From: Varanus komodoensis
Lineage: Eukaryota > Chordata > Lepidosauria > Squamata > Varanidae
DNA: 64,000 nucleotides
Assembly (NCBI RefSeq): GCF_004798865.1
Contig: NW_025335317.1
Coordinates: forward strand, 21,940,354 to 22,004,353
Reading direction: 5' to 3'
Part shown: piece by piece, positions 48,090 to 60,035 of the stretch
How the letters are laid out: every line of letters begins with the position of its first letter
Position numbering within the stretch: position 1 is the first letter of the stretch
The notes under the pieces: model-generated
Databases searched by the model: none
Seen by the model: the letters and a program-made list of their open reading frames with translations, nothing else
What the model was told of the DNA's origin: nothing
Position numbers and translations under genes: made by a program

Positions 48090-48260
48090 TTTGCAACAAA
48101 ATCCGTGTACCTTAAAGTCTGATGCCAATTATTTTCACTGCCAAGCTGTCAGTTGGCAGGCCGATTCTACTTGTGCAATTTTCCCTGAAGACGATGAAAC
48201 CAAATGATGCGCAACCAAGGGAAGGTATGTTTTATTTAGAATGATTATTTCAGGTGTTTC
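48090..48260. promoter_or_regulatory. Candidate conserved non-coding element
   Basis: Repeat-free DNA with TGCCAATTATTTTCACTGCC, AAGCTGTCAGTTGGCAGGCC and ACCAAATGATGCGCAACC. It has mixed composition with no coding signal and no transposon resemblance. Regulatory status is inference from texture. Confidence 0.22.
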
Positions 48261-48501
48261 TTTCTGAAAATGATTCTCTGTGAAACTGTAGGCATGACAG
48301 TTGTATATATATGGATGAAATTTGGCTCCCCTGCTTCATTCTGATGAAATATTCTCTTTCCCAGTTGGTTTCAGTATTTGTCATATTAGGATCTTCTTCT
48401 TTGTGTTGCTTGAATTCATAAAGTTTGAGACACTGGCTCCTGGATATCCATAATTCTTGCTCTGAATTTAAGTCAAGCTTCTGAGTACTTTAGCCAGACC
48501 C

Positions 48502-48566
48502 TTTTGTCCCTCATGTCCATAATATCTCCCATCTGATGGGAGATGGTATGGACATGAGGGACAAAA
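48502..48566. repeat. 65-bp near-perfect inverted repeat (hairpin)
   Basis: A 32-bp arm at 48502-48533 is mirrored by 48535-48566 with only two mismatches, leaving a one-base centre. The arms run from TTTTGTCCCTCATGTCCATA on the left to TATGGACATGAGGGACAAAA on the right. In practice the tip (CATCTGATG) would form a small loop. No terminal duplication or resemblance to the MITE families in this window is seen. The arms' near identity suggests a young event. Confidence 0.95.
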
Positions 48567-49755
48567 TAGGAAGCCTATCTAAACTCCATTAAAACAGTGG
48601 GGCCTACATAGCAGAATTCCAGATACCAAGTCCTATGGGAAGTAATGTTCCCAGTCATCTTAATGGTGCCAGCAGGAACTCTGGATTCCTTGTGGATTCT
48701 TTGCACCCTGTTCGGAAAGAACTATGTCAGTGTTCTTTACATTTTTGAAGGAGGAGCCACTTTGGCTTCAAGCACTGCCAGTAAAGAGCCTTTCCTGAGC
48801 CATGGAGCCTCTTCCCTCTTAACAAAGCTGTGCACAGGGATTGGATTTCCCACTTGCCTCTATGTCATCCAAGCAAGGTATCAGGCAGACAAATGCTGGC
48901 AGGCATTTTTGATCCTTGGATTAGGGTAGATCTGCTTCATGCTCTGCACAGCATGGCAAGATCTCTCAGACAATGTCAGTATTGCTTGCTTGCTCTGCGA
49001 TCTCTTCAGTTTTACCCCCAGCACCTGCCAAACATGCTGTTCTTTGTCTCTTGAGCTGCCCCTCCATCATAGTTAATTGACAAATTCTCCCTCTATTTGC
49101 CTCTCCCAAATTCAGACCACCTTACAGCTGATGGGCAGCAGGTATCCTGCCTGCCAATCTCACTGACTACCCCCATAAACCAGATTGCAGCAGCTGGCTC
49201 CCTGCGAAAGCAAATAATGCAGCAAAGTTAGAGAGCATCTGCTGAAAGTGAGCAATTACTGCAGAGAGAGAGCATGTGAGTGGGAAAGATAGAGAGCAGC
49301 ACTTGAAATAATTGGGAGCAACCAATTGCCCTTGGGCCTTGCAGCAAAGAAGACTGATTTATGTGAAACATAGTTCTCATAGATCCTGTTTATCCTAATA
49401 GGATGTCAGGATCCACAGGAGTTCCATTCTCCATGGATGGTTTCACAGATTCTCCCAAAGTGCTACAAGTCTAATAGCAACGTCTCACTGAGAATTCTCC
49501 CACTGCCAAGTCTCACCACTACCAGGTACAGTCTAGGAGACAGGAAACTTAGGAGGGGGAAGAACCTTGCAGAGACACTGAGCTGAAAGGCCAGATTGTG
49601 TTCCCAGTTACATTGTCAAAAGTGTGATGTGTTTTAGACTAGAATTCCAAGATTATTTTAGGCCCAACTTCAATTAACCCTTTTCTGAAGGTTAGCCTTA
49701 CACTAACTCAGATAGATTCCTCTTGTAGGATTCTTGCAACGGACAGGCTAGTTCA
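48567..49755. other. Non-coding DNA
   Basis: No recognised gene. The frames at 48645-48929 and 48830-49054 lack motifs. Confidence 0.4.
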
Positions 49756-49811
<56 letters not shown>

Positions 49812-49820
49812 GAGAGAGAG
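49756..49820. repeat. (TG)n(AG)n microsatellite
   Basis: About 11 TG units run into about 21 AG units with one CG interruption near 49799. Confidence 0.97.
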
Positions 49821-51937
49821 CGAGAACGCACTCACTGTGAGCCTGTGAGATAGGCAAGAGGATTTGCCCAAGGCTGCTAGATCTCTCAAGCTCAGGTCCT
49901 AGCATACTCATCAGTCTGCCCCACCTTGAATGGTCTGCCCTCTTGAACAGACAGCTGCCGGGCTATGGGGTGGCACACAAATGCAATAAAATAAACAAAT
50001 AATAAACAATTGTCTAATAACACAGTGAGTTTCATGATTAGCCAATAACATTCCTCCCCCACATCGCCATTGCCCTAAATTCTGTGTCTCAGCAGGTGCA
50101 GAGTGTATAAGCACTTGAAAGAAGAATGCTGAGTCTTATAATTTATTGAATTAAACAGCATGCATTTGTTTATGGAGAAAGGGAACCTAGTTTTCTGCCA
50201 AGAATAAATTAGTTTAACATAGAAACAATAGCCCTCTGCTGAAGCATAAGAATGGTTTATGAGAAAGTTCTTGATCTACATATAATTAATTATTTTATTG
50301 ATTTCTAAGGTTTTCTTTATTTTTATTTCAAAGAGGAAATTAACTTTCTCTGTGTATTTCAGCAATGCACAGCAGGGAGAAATCCAAAGTTAAGAGCAGT
50401 AAGTGGTGATGTGGTCACCGTGCTTGCATGTGTATGCGCGTGTGTGCCGGAACCAAGCCAAATAAATGCATTTCATAGACAAGCATAATGTGTAGCAATT
50501 TTAAATTCAAACCAATTTGCAATTTTATACTCAGTAAATTTTCTTTTTAATTTATTTTTTTAATCAACTTACAAAAGTATAAAAGGAATGTATAAAGTTA
50601 GTGCACCATATCAAATGATGTATAGACATTTGGTAAGGTGCAATGAATATATTTTATTCTGTGTTATTCATAACAGCATAAATACTAAAATACAAATTTG
50701 TTCTGTAACTTGTTCTGCTTTCTACTGGCCGTGCCTAGTCCATTTTCATAAGCTAATAGCATAAATGAAAAACACAAGTATCACCCTAGTTGAACTGCAT
50801 GAGCTATATATTTCACAGCACAGATCACAGTTTAACCTATGCTTTGGGCAAATAACCTGAGCTAAAGGTGTACTTTTCACAGTGCAAAAACAGAAACCCC
50901 TGAATGTCACAAGGAAAGGACAGAAATAAAAGGCAACAGAAGAGAGCTGTTCCTAAGAGAGGTGTTTTGTGCAAAGGACTAAATCCCATGCATGCATATC
51001 AATATTCATTTCTCTGCTCTCACATCCTTATCTCAGAGAATTTGAATCACTACAAATTTTCCCCTTGCAAATCAGAGTGCACTTCTTTCTTTCACTAGTC
51101 TGTATCTTCTTCTACTGGCATTCAAACAAGGAAACTATTAGCCTCCACTTCAACAAGTAAAGGGCAAATCAGCTTTAATTCAGCATTTTAGGAAGTATCC
51201 TGTTCAGCATTTGCACTAACATAAATTACATTGCACCAGCGTAAGTGACTTGTATTGCAATACCAATACCATTTTCTGGGGAAACTTGTCACTCCAGCAT
51301 AGTGTGGCGCTAGAGGTAGCTTATGCTGAATCTAATACTGTCCTTTGCCTTTAGCATTATCTGGCAAGCCATGTACAGGGAAAACTCAATTGACTTGCAT
51401 GGAATAAGGGGAAAGGATAACTATTTGCAGTCATGGAAACTAACAAGCAGGACAACCACTCTTCCATATGCATATCTTACTCTGCAACTGTGAAATGTAC
51501 AGAGTACTGTCTCCCTGGCAGCCCCTTTACCCCAGGAACCTCTTCTGAACTTGAAGGTTGCATAATAGACCTCATGAACTATTTTAATTAGTTGTAGCAA
51601 GTGTGAGCACTAAGGAGTTTTTAACTATTTTACGATTGTAATACGGTTTAAAATATATTTATATTTTTGGCTTTTTATGTAAACTGTCTTTAAATTTTAT
51701 AATAATCAGATAGTATATAAAAAATTTTAAATAAAGAAATTTGTCCTTCCCCCATTTAAAAGCATCTTTGACCATTATCAAATCCAGTGACCACATATTA
51801 ATTCATTAACTCTGTATACCTGTAGAAGTGCTTCCTGCTGGTCCAAAATGAAACCATTTCATTGGACAATTCCAAGTTCCAGTATTAAAAGAAACGAAGA
51901 AAAACTTTTTTTCCTTACCCATATACCATGCATAAGT
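49821..51937. other. Unique non-coding DNA
   Basis: No gene was recognised. The sequence at 50140-50560 is repeat-free and AT-rich and may hold regulatory DNA. TTGCACCAGCGTAAG and AGCTTATGCTG at 51228-51330 suggest a decayed palindromic element. Confidence 0.35.
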
Positions 51938-52349
51938 CTCATGTTATGTTATTCGCAAAGTTGTGCCTGATCCATCGCGACCCCATGGACAACATTCCTC
52001 CAGGCTCTCCTATCCCCCACCATCCCCCCGGAATCCACCTAAGCTCACTCCAACTCCTTCAGTGACTCCATCTACCCACCTCATCCTCTGCCGTCCCCTC
52101 CTTCTTTTGCCATCTATTGTTCCCAGCATTAGGCTCTTCTCCAGGGAGTCCTTCCTTCTCATTAGGTGGCCAAAGTATTTGAGTTTCATCTTCTGGATCT
52201 GGCCTTCTAAAGAGCAGTCAGGGTTGATCTCCTCTAGGACTGACCAGTTTGATCACCTTGTGGTCCAAGGGACTTGCAGGAGTCTCCTCCAGCACCATAA
52301 TTCAAAGGCCTCAATTCTTTGGCGCTCAGCCTTCCTTATGGTCCAGCTT

Positions 52350-52988
52350 TCACAGCCATACATTGCAACTGGAAAACCCATAGCCTTGACCATACACACT
52401 TTTGTTGGCATGGTGATGTCTCTGCTTTTTAGTATGCTGTCTAGATTTGCCATAGCTGTACTCCCAAGGATCAAGTGTCATAATTTCTTGGCTGCAGTCC
52501 CCGTCTGCAGTGATCTTGGAGCCCAGGAAAATAAAATCTGTCACTACCCCCATTTCTTCCCCATCTTTTTGCCAGGAAGTGGTGGGACCGGATGCCATGA
52601 TCTTAGTTTTCTTAATGTTGAGTTTCAAACCAACTTTTGTGCTCTCCTCTTTCACCCACATCTTTAGTTCCTCTTCACTTTCTGCCATTAGAGTGGTATC
52701 ATCTGCATATCTGAGGTTGTTGATATTTCTCCCAGCAATCTTAATTCCAGTTTGTGATTCCTCTAGTCCCGCCTTTCCCATGATGTGCTCTGCATATCGG
52801 TTAAATAGGCAGGGCGACAGTATACAGACTTGCCGTACTCCTTTCACAATTTTGAACCAATCAGTGGTTCCGTGTCCAGTTCTAACTGTTGCTTCTTGAC
52901 CCACATATAGGTTTCTCAAGAAACAAATAAGATGGTCTGGTATTCCCATCGCTTTAAGAACTTGCCACAGTTTGTTGTGATCCCACAA
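52350..52988 (-). pseudogene. BovB reverse transcriptase fragment, palm region
   Basis: This 212-codon frame opens near DHNKLWQVLKAMGIPDHLI and holds the RT palm. YADDTTLM with the catalytic aspartates is at residues 94-101, and RQVCILSPCLFN at residues 52-63 corresponds to the usual RQGCILSPCLFN, so the conserved glycine is lost. KLNIKKTKIM and FLGSKITADG follow, as in RTE elements. The end (from about residue 169) has shifted out of the true frame; the proper continuation is at 52253-52474. Confidence 0.9.
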
Positions 52989-53476
52989 TCAAAGGCTTTA
53001 GCATAGTCAATGATGCACAAGTAGATGTTTTTCTGGAACTCCCTAGCTTTCTCCATGATCCAGTGCATGTTGGCAATTTGATCTCTAGTTCCTCTGCCTC
53101 TTCGAAATCCTGCCTGTACTTCTGGTAGTTCTTGGTCCACATACTGCTGGAGCCTAGCTTGTAGGATTTTGAGCATAACTTTGCTAGTATGTGAAATGTA
53201 TGTGGTGCAGTAGTTTGAGCATTCTTTGGTATTGCCCTTCTTTGGGATGGGAATGTAAACTGACCTTTTCCAATCCTGTGGCCACTGCTGAGTTTTCCAT
53301 ATTTGCTGGCATATTGAGTGTAGCACTTTTACTGCATCGTCTTTTAAGATTTTGAATAGCTCAGCTGGAATACTGTCACCTCCACAAGCTTTGTTGTTGT
53401 TCAGACTTCTTAAGGCCCATTTGACTTCACATTCCAGGAAGTCTGGCTCAAGGTCAATGAACCCCCCACCCCGCAC
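52916..53476 (-). pseudogene. BovB reverse transcriptase fragment, fingers region
   Basis: This 186-codon frame includes ACGGDSIPAELFKILKDDAV, QWPQDWKRSVYIPIPKKGN, VQAGFRRGRGTRDQIANMHW and LCIIDYAKAFDC. These are the fingers and first palm motif (D of DYAKAFD) of RTE reverse transcriptase. The frame leaves the coding path just after FDC. It lies directly upstream, in element order, of the YADD-bearing frame. Confidence 0.9.
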
Positions 53477-54198
53477 ACATTGTGGTTATCAGGGACGTGA
53501 AGCTCTTTCTTGTATAGTTCTTCTGTGTAATCTTGCCATCTCTTCTTAATCTCTTCTGCCTCTTTTCGGTCCCTGCCATTTTGGTACTTTATCAGGCCCA
53601 TCTTTGCGTGAAACGTTTCCTTCATTTCTCCAATTTTCTTGAAGAGATCTCTGGTCCTCCCTATTCTATTGTTTTCTTCTATTTCTTTGCACTGTTCTTG
53701 TAAGAAGGCATTCTTATCTCTTCTAGCTATTCTCTGGAATGCTGCATTCATTTGGGTGTAACTTTCTCTTTCTTCCTTGTCTTTCACTTCCTTTCTTTCC
53801 TCGGCTATTTGTAAAGCTTCCTCAGACAGCCATTTTGCTTTCTTGCATTTCTTTTTCTTTGGGATGATTTAAGTTGCTACCTCTTGTACAATGTTGCGAA
53901 CCTCTGTCCATAGTTCTTCAGGCACTCTGTCTATCAGATCTCAATCCTTAAATCTGTTTGTCACTTCTACTGTGTATTCATCAGGGATATGATTTAGGTC
54001 ATACCTGAGTGGCCTAGTGCTTTTCCCTCCTTTCTTCAATTTAAGCCTAAGTTTTGCAACAAGAAGCTTATGATCTGAGGCACAGTAAGCTCCTTGTCTA
54101 GTTTTTACTGACTATATAGAGCTTCTCCATCTTTGGCTACAGAGCACATAGTCAATCTGAATTCTGTGTTGACCATCTGGTGATGTCCATGTGTAGAG

Positions 54199-54624
54199 TT
54201 ATCCCTTGGGTTGTTGGAAATGAGTGTTTGCTATGACCATCGTATTCTCTTGACAAAATTCTACCAGCCTGTGCTCTGCTTCATTTTGTACTCCAAGGCC
54301 AAACTTGCCTGTTATTCTGGTTATCTTTTGGCTTCCTACTTTAGAATTCCAATCCCCCATGAGGATAAGGGCATCATTTTTTGGTGTTATTTCTAGAAGC
54401 TGTTGTAGGCCTTCATAGAACTGGTCAACTTCAGCCTCTTCAGCACCAGTGGTTGGGGCATAGACTTGGACTATTGTGATGTTGAATGGTTTGCCTTGGA
54501 TTTGAACTGAGATCATTCTGTCATTTTGGAGATTGTATCCCAGTACTGCTTTTCTTCCATTTCTTCTGAGGGATTCTTGCTTGCAGTTGTATACCTGATG
54601 GACCTCTGAATTAAATTCACCCAT
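54199..54624 (-). pseudogene. BovB endonuclease fragment
   Basis: This 141-codon frame contains SLRRNGRKAVLGYNLQNDRM, KPFNITIVQVYAPTTGAEEA and LILMGDWNSKVGSQ. GDWN with its catalytic aspartate is the hallmark of APE-type LINE endonucleases. It ends at a stop after FQQPKG, and the next bases in the same frame still read LYTWTSPDGQ, so the stop is secondary. The domain start (GTWNVR) lies at 54721 in another open segment. Confidence 0.9.
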
Positions 54625-55155
54625 TCCTGTCCATTTTAGTTTGCTGATTCCTAAGTGTCAGTGTTCAGTCTTGTCATCTTACGTTGTCATCTTGACCAAG
54701 TCCAGCTTACCTTGATTCATTTATCTTACATTCCACGTTCCTATGCTGTATTGTTCTTTACAGCATCGGACTCTCCTTTCATCACCAGATACATCTGCAA
54801 CTGAGTGTCCTTTTGGCTTTGACCCAGTCACTTCATTCTTTCCGGTGCTACTAGTACTAGCCCTCTGCTCTTCCCCAGTAGCACATTGGACACCTTCCAA
54901 CCTGAGGGGCTCATCTTCCGGCATCATATCTTTTTGCCTTTTGGTACTGTCCATGGGGTCTTCGTGGCAAGGATACTGGAGTGGGTTGCCATTTCCTTCT
55001 CCAGTGGATCACCTTTTGTCAGAGCTCTCTGCTATGACCTGCAGGGTGCCCCTGCATAGCATAGCCCATAGCTTCATTGTGCTACACAAGCCCCTTCACC
55101 ACAGCAAGGCAGTGCTCCACAAAGGGATAGTCTCTGTTAGGTCCTTCCATAATTG

Positions 55156-58100
55156 ACTTGTTTCCATGCTAAAAGCCCATTTCCTAGATTTTGATTTTAA
55201 TGAAAACATTGCAGTTCCCAAGCTTGCCTTTTTACTGACTTTTTCCTAGTTCTGCATTATCATTTTTAATAGGGAAAGCCAGAACTGTACGCTGTTTCAA
55301 GTTTAACCATGCCATATTTCTGGGTAAGGGCATTCTAGCAGCTTATTTTGATCCCTTTCCTAATAATCTTCAGTATGGAATCTGCCTTTTCTACAGCTGC
55401 CAAGCTAGGCCAGCATTTTCATTAAGCTATCTACCATGACCCAATATTTCCTTTCTTACAATTAACATTTCAGCCCACTGATAGGAATTTTTGTCAGCAA
55501 AGTGGTTCTGGAACCTGATCTCACTGTCAAGAGATCAGACCCAACCTGCGATCTAGTACAGACAAAAATAAGCAAAGAAAAGAGGAAATGTGCCAAACAT
55601 CCTCTAGCATATGGTAACAGAATGAAAGCTCTGCTCTTTTTGCAGACCATTTCCTAGCAAACACAAAGGTTTCATTGTTATGTTAGTGGTCTTTTATATT
55701 GTTTGACTTCATTGTGTGGTGCATGTGATAAGACCTGATTTTTTTTCCATCCATAGCATTGTACTTCATGATAAAGGAATAGCTTACCAACAGACTTATT
55801 TTCCAGGGGGAGAGAGCCAACATTCGTTCTTTCTTCATTGCCATTACATCTTTGATTTGTGAGCACAGTGGTCCATAAAATAGCATTATGGAAGAAAATG
55901 TGATGGGTTCCAAGAAGTGAACAGCAAAGCTATATACAAAGGTAATCAGTGGTAAGTAATATATCCCTCGCCATCAAAACACAACTCATAGAAATTTCTG
56001 CTTAGGCAAGCAGGAACTGATCTCATTGATGTCAATGGTGATTGCCTTTCCAAAGGAAGGTGCAGGATATTACAGAATGAAAGTTAACACATTTTACAAG
56101 TAGTAAATGTTACAGATGAACTCCCTTCTTGCGAGCAATTACCCTTCATACTTAAGAAAACAAAGATTATTAAAACATGTCAGTGTGGAAATGAAGTGAC
56201 AGACCTGCATATGCACATGTAAAAGTGTATGCATAAAATGGATGGATGGATGGACGGAGGAATAAATGAATAAAGACTCCCAATCTTATATTTGCTGTAT
56301 GTGGATCTTGGTTAATATAATTCCATCATATAAATTAATTACTTAATAGCATATCCTAAAGAGTGTTAGGTTTCAATTTTTAAAAAGTCAGGAAAACAGA
56401 GGCGTTATTCATTAATAAAACCATGTAATACTGTGCATGAGCACATCTGGAAAACATCACTTAATCCCAAGTTGCACAATGGAACTTTTTAGATGCAGAA
56501 TTCTTTCCTCTTTTAACACCTGTTTTTGGACCTTTGTCTGTCTTTGCTGAGGAGGGACAAACCCATGAGGCCATATTTATTCTACTATCTGCTGGAAACT
56601 GAGTCTTATACCTCTCATTTTTTCATGGGATTGTCTTCTCAATGTCTTTGTTGTTTGAAGAATGCACTTAAAATTACTTAGTCCTCACCTATGTCTCTTG
56701 GAATGACAATGGATTCTAAGAACCTTGAGACTCCAGCTCTACACAAAGCAAGGCCATCAAATAAAGCTGTAGACCAGGAAGGGGCAACATTCAGGGATCT
56801 GGAAGCCAATTACTCTTTTGGAAGTCATCAGGGACTATAGTCTGCTATTGTGTTGCTGAATTTACTGCCAAAATTCTGCAGTGTGGTAGCAGTTCTTGGG
56901 GAAATGCCAATTTCCCTTTAAAATATGATCTGTGGGGAGATAGATCTTGCTTTAAAGCAATATTGCATTGGCTGAGTGTGATTTTGCTTTAAACAAGGTG
57001 CACACTCTCTGCATGTCTTGTTTTAAAGCGGCCCCCATCCATATCTTTGCTGTTATAGATTATGTTTCTCTGGGGCATTGATGCTGAACTCAGGCAAGGT
57101 TTGGGATGCCAAAGTTTAGTGCTTCTTTACAACTGTCATGGGAAATTAAAACAAAACACCAATAGCATTGTAACATTTTTCTCTTTGTCAGAAGTGATAA
57201 TAGTTGCAGTTATAATAGTGCTTGAGGAAGAGATTACACTCTGTGCAATACTGTGCAATATGCACTCTCATTTGAGGAGCTGATTGTGTTGAGGAGCTGA
57301 CTGAGGAGCTGATTTGGCCCTTGGGCCTGAGGTTTTGCACCCTTGGTCTGGACAGTGTAACTAGTGTATGCTTGGCAATTATAATATATAGACCAGCTCT
57401 GAAATAGGGATTGATCAGGAAATGCCGAACTGCAAATCCGAAATTGGATTATATGTCATGAAATTGCGGAATTATATGTGTGGAATATGTCATGCAATTC
57501 CAAGCTATGAATAGCTAATAGTTGGCTGGTTGTTGATAGAAGGAGCCATGGTGCTCTGGACAGATCACTGGGTGTCTCTCCTTTAGCCTTGATCCTTCAC
57601 CCACTATCCCAGGGACTTTGGCAGCCAAAGCTGCCTTCTTTCTTAACCCCGCTGTGAGAACTGTGCCACTCCTGCCCACACAGAGGTGGCTGTCACTGGC
57701 TGAGGTGACAGCTAGTGACAACCCTCCAGAGGCTCCCAGTGGCACACTGGAGAGGATATCACTGGTTCGCTACTCCCCTTTGTAAGTGCAACATATTTGT
57801 GCCATTTTTGTTTCGATTAGTCAGCTTTGCACATGGGCAGAAGTGCGCACTTGCAGAGTTCCAAAATGAGAAGCCTCAGCTGAGCCATGCTGCGGTGTCC
57901 GCTGTCAAAGTGCAACAGGCACCCTCCGTACGACAGTGCAGTGCAAATAGGTTTATTTTTTACTTTGTGCTCTCTTGACTGCTGTCCAAAGAGGAGCTGT
58001 CAAAGGAAAGCAAACACATGAGGGATCTTTACTAACGAAAGGGGCTGCAAGTGGACTGGTGAGCTTTTCTAGTTTTCTGTGTGATTTTCCATTTGCTTCT

Positions 58101-58302
58101 TTGTTTTGGACTCTCAGTGTGCTGCCCACCTTGCACCCTTTTCCAAGTTGGAATTTATTAGCCATATCATTCACAGGAGCATGGATTTGTGATAGCTGTC
58201 AAAACTCAGGGTTCTTTGCAAAGTCCTTTTTCTTTTTTTGTTTAACAGAGTTAATCAGGGTTTTTTTGACAGGAGTACACAAACACACATGCAAATACGT
58301 AT
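55156..58302. other. Mostly unique non-coding DNA
   Basis: No gene was recognised. GAGGAGCTGA occurs three times at about 57275-57310. A short (ATGG)n tract lies near 56240. Confidence 0.4.
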
Positions 58303-58471
58303 TTTATTTATTTATTTGTTTGTTTCTTTAAGACTTTTCTATACTTTCCCATCACAGACATCTCCGGACGGTTTACAACAATATTGTAACACACATACAA
58401 ATGCTTTTGTTGCAAGCCGTCCTGAGGCATCAGTGGTAGATGGGTTGTAAAAGCTTTAAATAAATAAATAT
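58303..58471. mobile_element. Two LINE-type tails in opposite orientation
   Basis: The left part reads (TTTA)n, AGACTTTTCTATACTTTCCC and CCGGACGGTTTACAACA, a minus-strand tail. The right part reads GCAAGCCGTCCTGAGGCATC, GGTAGATGGGTTGTAAAAGC and TTTAAATAAATAAATA, a plus-strand tail. They face outward, so the unit is bounded by TTTA/TAAA repeats. A head-to-head insertion or a fold-back element would both give this. Confidence 0.6.
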
Positions 58472-58914
58472 GTCCCTGTCAAAACTGACAGTTCTCCAAA
58501 ATGGTGTGGCTGGTAATCTGCCACTTTCCTCAGCAGCAAGAGCGAATTGACAGCAGAAGCCTCCCTGCTGTCCTTGTGCATATCTTCACACTTGCACAAG
58601 GACTATTAAAAAATGGAAATGTTTACCCAATTTTCTTGTGCTTAAAGAAAGGTTAGTGAACCAGTGACAGCCCCTCCAATGTGCCTCTGCAGCACTGAGA
58701 GGGATTCTCATTGACTGTCACCTCAGAAATGCTGAAGAATAAACTCCAGGGGTTGAAAAAGAAGTTGTAGCAATGCTCATGATCTCAGCAAAGGACATCA
58801 AATCAATGACAGTTGCTCCACAGTGTTAACTGGTACTGGCAGAAGTCGGTATGAGTTTGGCAAGAGTTTCAAGGGGATTTTTCTGCTCTTGCAAGTTGCA
58901 CATTTATTTTCCTG

Positions 58915-59095
58915 TAGCCATAATGGGCTTGGCCGTTTTTCAGATGACACAGCAACTTATCATGGATACAACAACAAGCCATGGGCAGCCTGGGTGGCTT
59001 GATGTCCAGAAACAAGGAAAGGTTGTATGATGGAATAACAACCCGCCATGACTAATTTCCATGGCAGAGGTTAGTGCCATTTACACCCAAGCATC
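58915..59095. mobile_element. Candidate palindromic MITE remnant
   Basis: ATCATGGATACAACAACAAG then CCATGG on the left is mirrored by AACAACCCGCCATGACTAAT then TTCCATGGCAG on the right. The CCATGG and CAACAA words recall the segment at 45595. Ends were not resolved. Confidence 0.35.
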
Positions 59096-59350
59096 AGATA
59101 TATCCATAGCTATGACAAATATTACTTTGTTGTAACTTTATTAACAAATCAAACTGGTTCAGAAGTATGTAATAACTGACTTAGCTTAAGTTGTAAGTTA
59201 ATACATTGTTCACCACCTTGAAGTGACAATATACATGTTAATAAATCATGTGACTGAGCTGATGTTTGGAGGAAAATGCTGTTCCAGATTCTTCTTGTTG
59301 ATTATTGTTACGTACAATATCAGCTGTCCTCACATTTGGTGTAATTCCTT

Positions 59351-59416
59351 AATCATAGAATAGTAGCACTGGGGGTGGCCAAGAAGGGCATTGTGTCCAA
59401 CTCCCTGTTGTTGCAG
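59351..59416 (-). mobile_element. CR1/L3-type LINE 3' tail
   Basis: AATCATAGAATAGTAGCACT then AAGGGCATTGTGTCCAACTC and CCTGTTGTTGCAG corresponds to the common squamate pattern 'aatcatagaatcatagagttggaagggac...agtccaaccccctgc'. It is the reverse complement of the tail seen at 41840-41897. Confidence 0.65.
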
Positions 59417-59449
59417 ATCACCAGTTTCTACCATTTCACCCCCTACATT

Positions 59450-59660
59450 TTGTTGATTTATTTATCACTAGATCATTAAGGCTCAAGCCGTCTTTTCATT
59501 GTCATTTAATCAATTGAAGGCTTTAATTATTGACAAGGATGTCTAATAGATAATTATTCAAATTATCCTGATTCCCTCACCTCCAGTCGCTCTCCTTCTT
59601 GTGATAGACAGTCCATTTAAGTAGGCATTTTCCCATGTCCTTGACATTAACTTATTAATG
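59450..59660. promoter_or_regulatory. Candidate conserved non-coding element with clustered TAAT cores
   Basis: CATTTAATCAATTGAAGGC, TTTAATTATTGACAAGG, TAGATAATTATTCAAATTAT and TTAACTTATTAATGTAAG crowd many homeodomain-type cores (TAAT/ATTA) into about 200 bp of repeat-free DNA. No coding signal exists. It is the most enhancer-like block in the window by texture. Conservation is not shown. Confidence 0.35.
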
Positions 59661-59924
59661 TAAGTATTTTAATTTGGCAGTTTGTTTTCAACCAAAGTGG
59701 ATCTTAGAGTAGTTTACTAAGGCAGATTTTTGTCCATTTTCTAAAACGGGATAAAGAGAGAAACTGAGATCTATCCAGCACCAATAGATCAAACTTTTTA
59801 TGGGGATAATTAAAGGAGAAGTTATTTTCCCAACATTCATTCTCCAATTCACCAGGGACAGTTTGAAGAATTGGCCTATTTGTTATTTTTATAGCACCTA
59901 GAATCTCAGAGAGGCACACATTAT

Positions 59925-60035
59925 CCCGTTTTATCCTTGCAGCATACTCTGAAGTAGGCTGAGGGAGACTGTGGCACTGACTAGCTCAAGGTCACCAAGG
60001 GAACTTCGTGGATGAATGGCCAAAGAACTCTGTCC
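59925..60035 (-). mobile_element. SINE fragment (squamate tRNA SINE or MIR-like)
   Basis: TTATCCCGTTTTATCCTTGC, GAAGTAGGCTGAGGGAGAC, CTGACTAGCTCAAGGTCACC and ATGAATGGCCAAAGAACTC follow the reverse complement of the 15345 SINE body. Its centre also resembles ancient MIR-type core SINEs, so the family is ambiguous. Confidence 0.55.

Larger units (their letters stand above)
51938..55155 (-). mobile_element. BovB (RTE) LINE, near full length, inactive
   Basis: The minus strand carries, in order, a 5' region ending in AATGGCAACCCACTCCAGTA, an N-terminal segment reaching YSIGTWNVR, an apurinic-type endonuclease, a linker, reverse transcriptase with YADD, a C-terminal segment (YGCESWTIRKAERQRIEAF) and a 3' UTR with CGCGATGGATCAGGCACAAC. 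The ~3.2-kb span equals the usual BovB length, so little is lost. Several stops and frameshifts divide the frame, for example a stop straight after GTWNVR and a frame change at the FDC/DHNKL point. The 3' end closes with an ATAACA-type simple tail near 51938. BovB is widespread in squamates and known for horizontal transfer. The 5' border is approximate. Confidence 0.93.

Noticed and set aside
49831-49905. SINE-like GTGAGATAGGCAAGAGG then TTTGCCCAAGGCTGC
   Set aside because: Resembles the SINE body only over a few dozen bases; not enough to call.
51963-52667. 234-codon plus-strand frame
   Set aside because: It is the antisense shadow of the BovB reverse transcriptase and 3' UTR.
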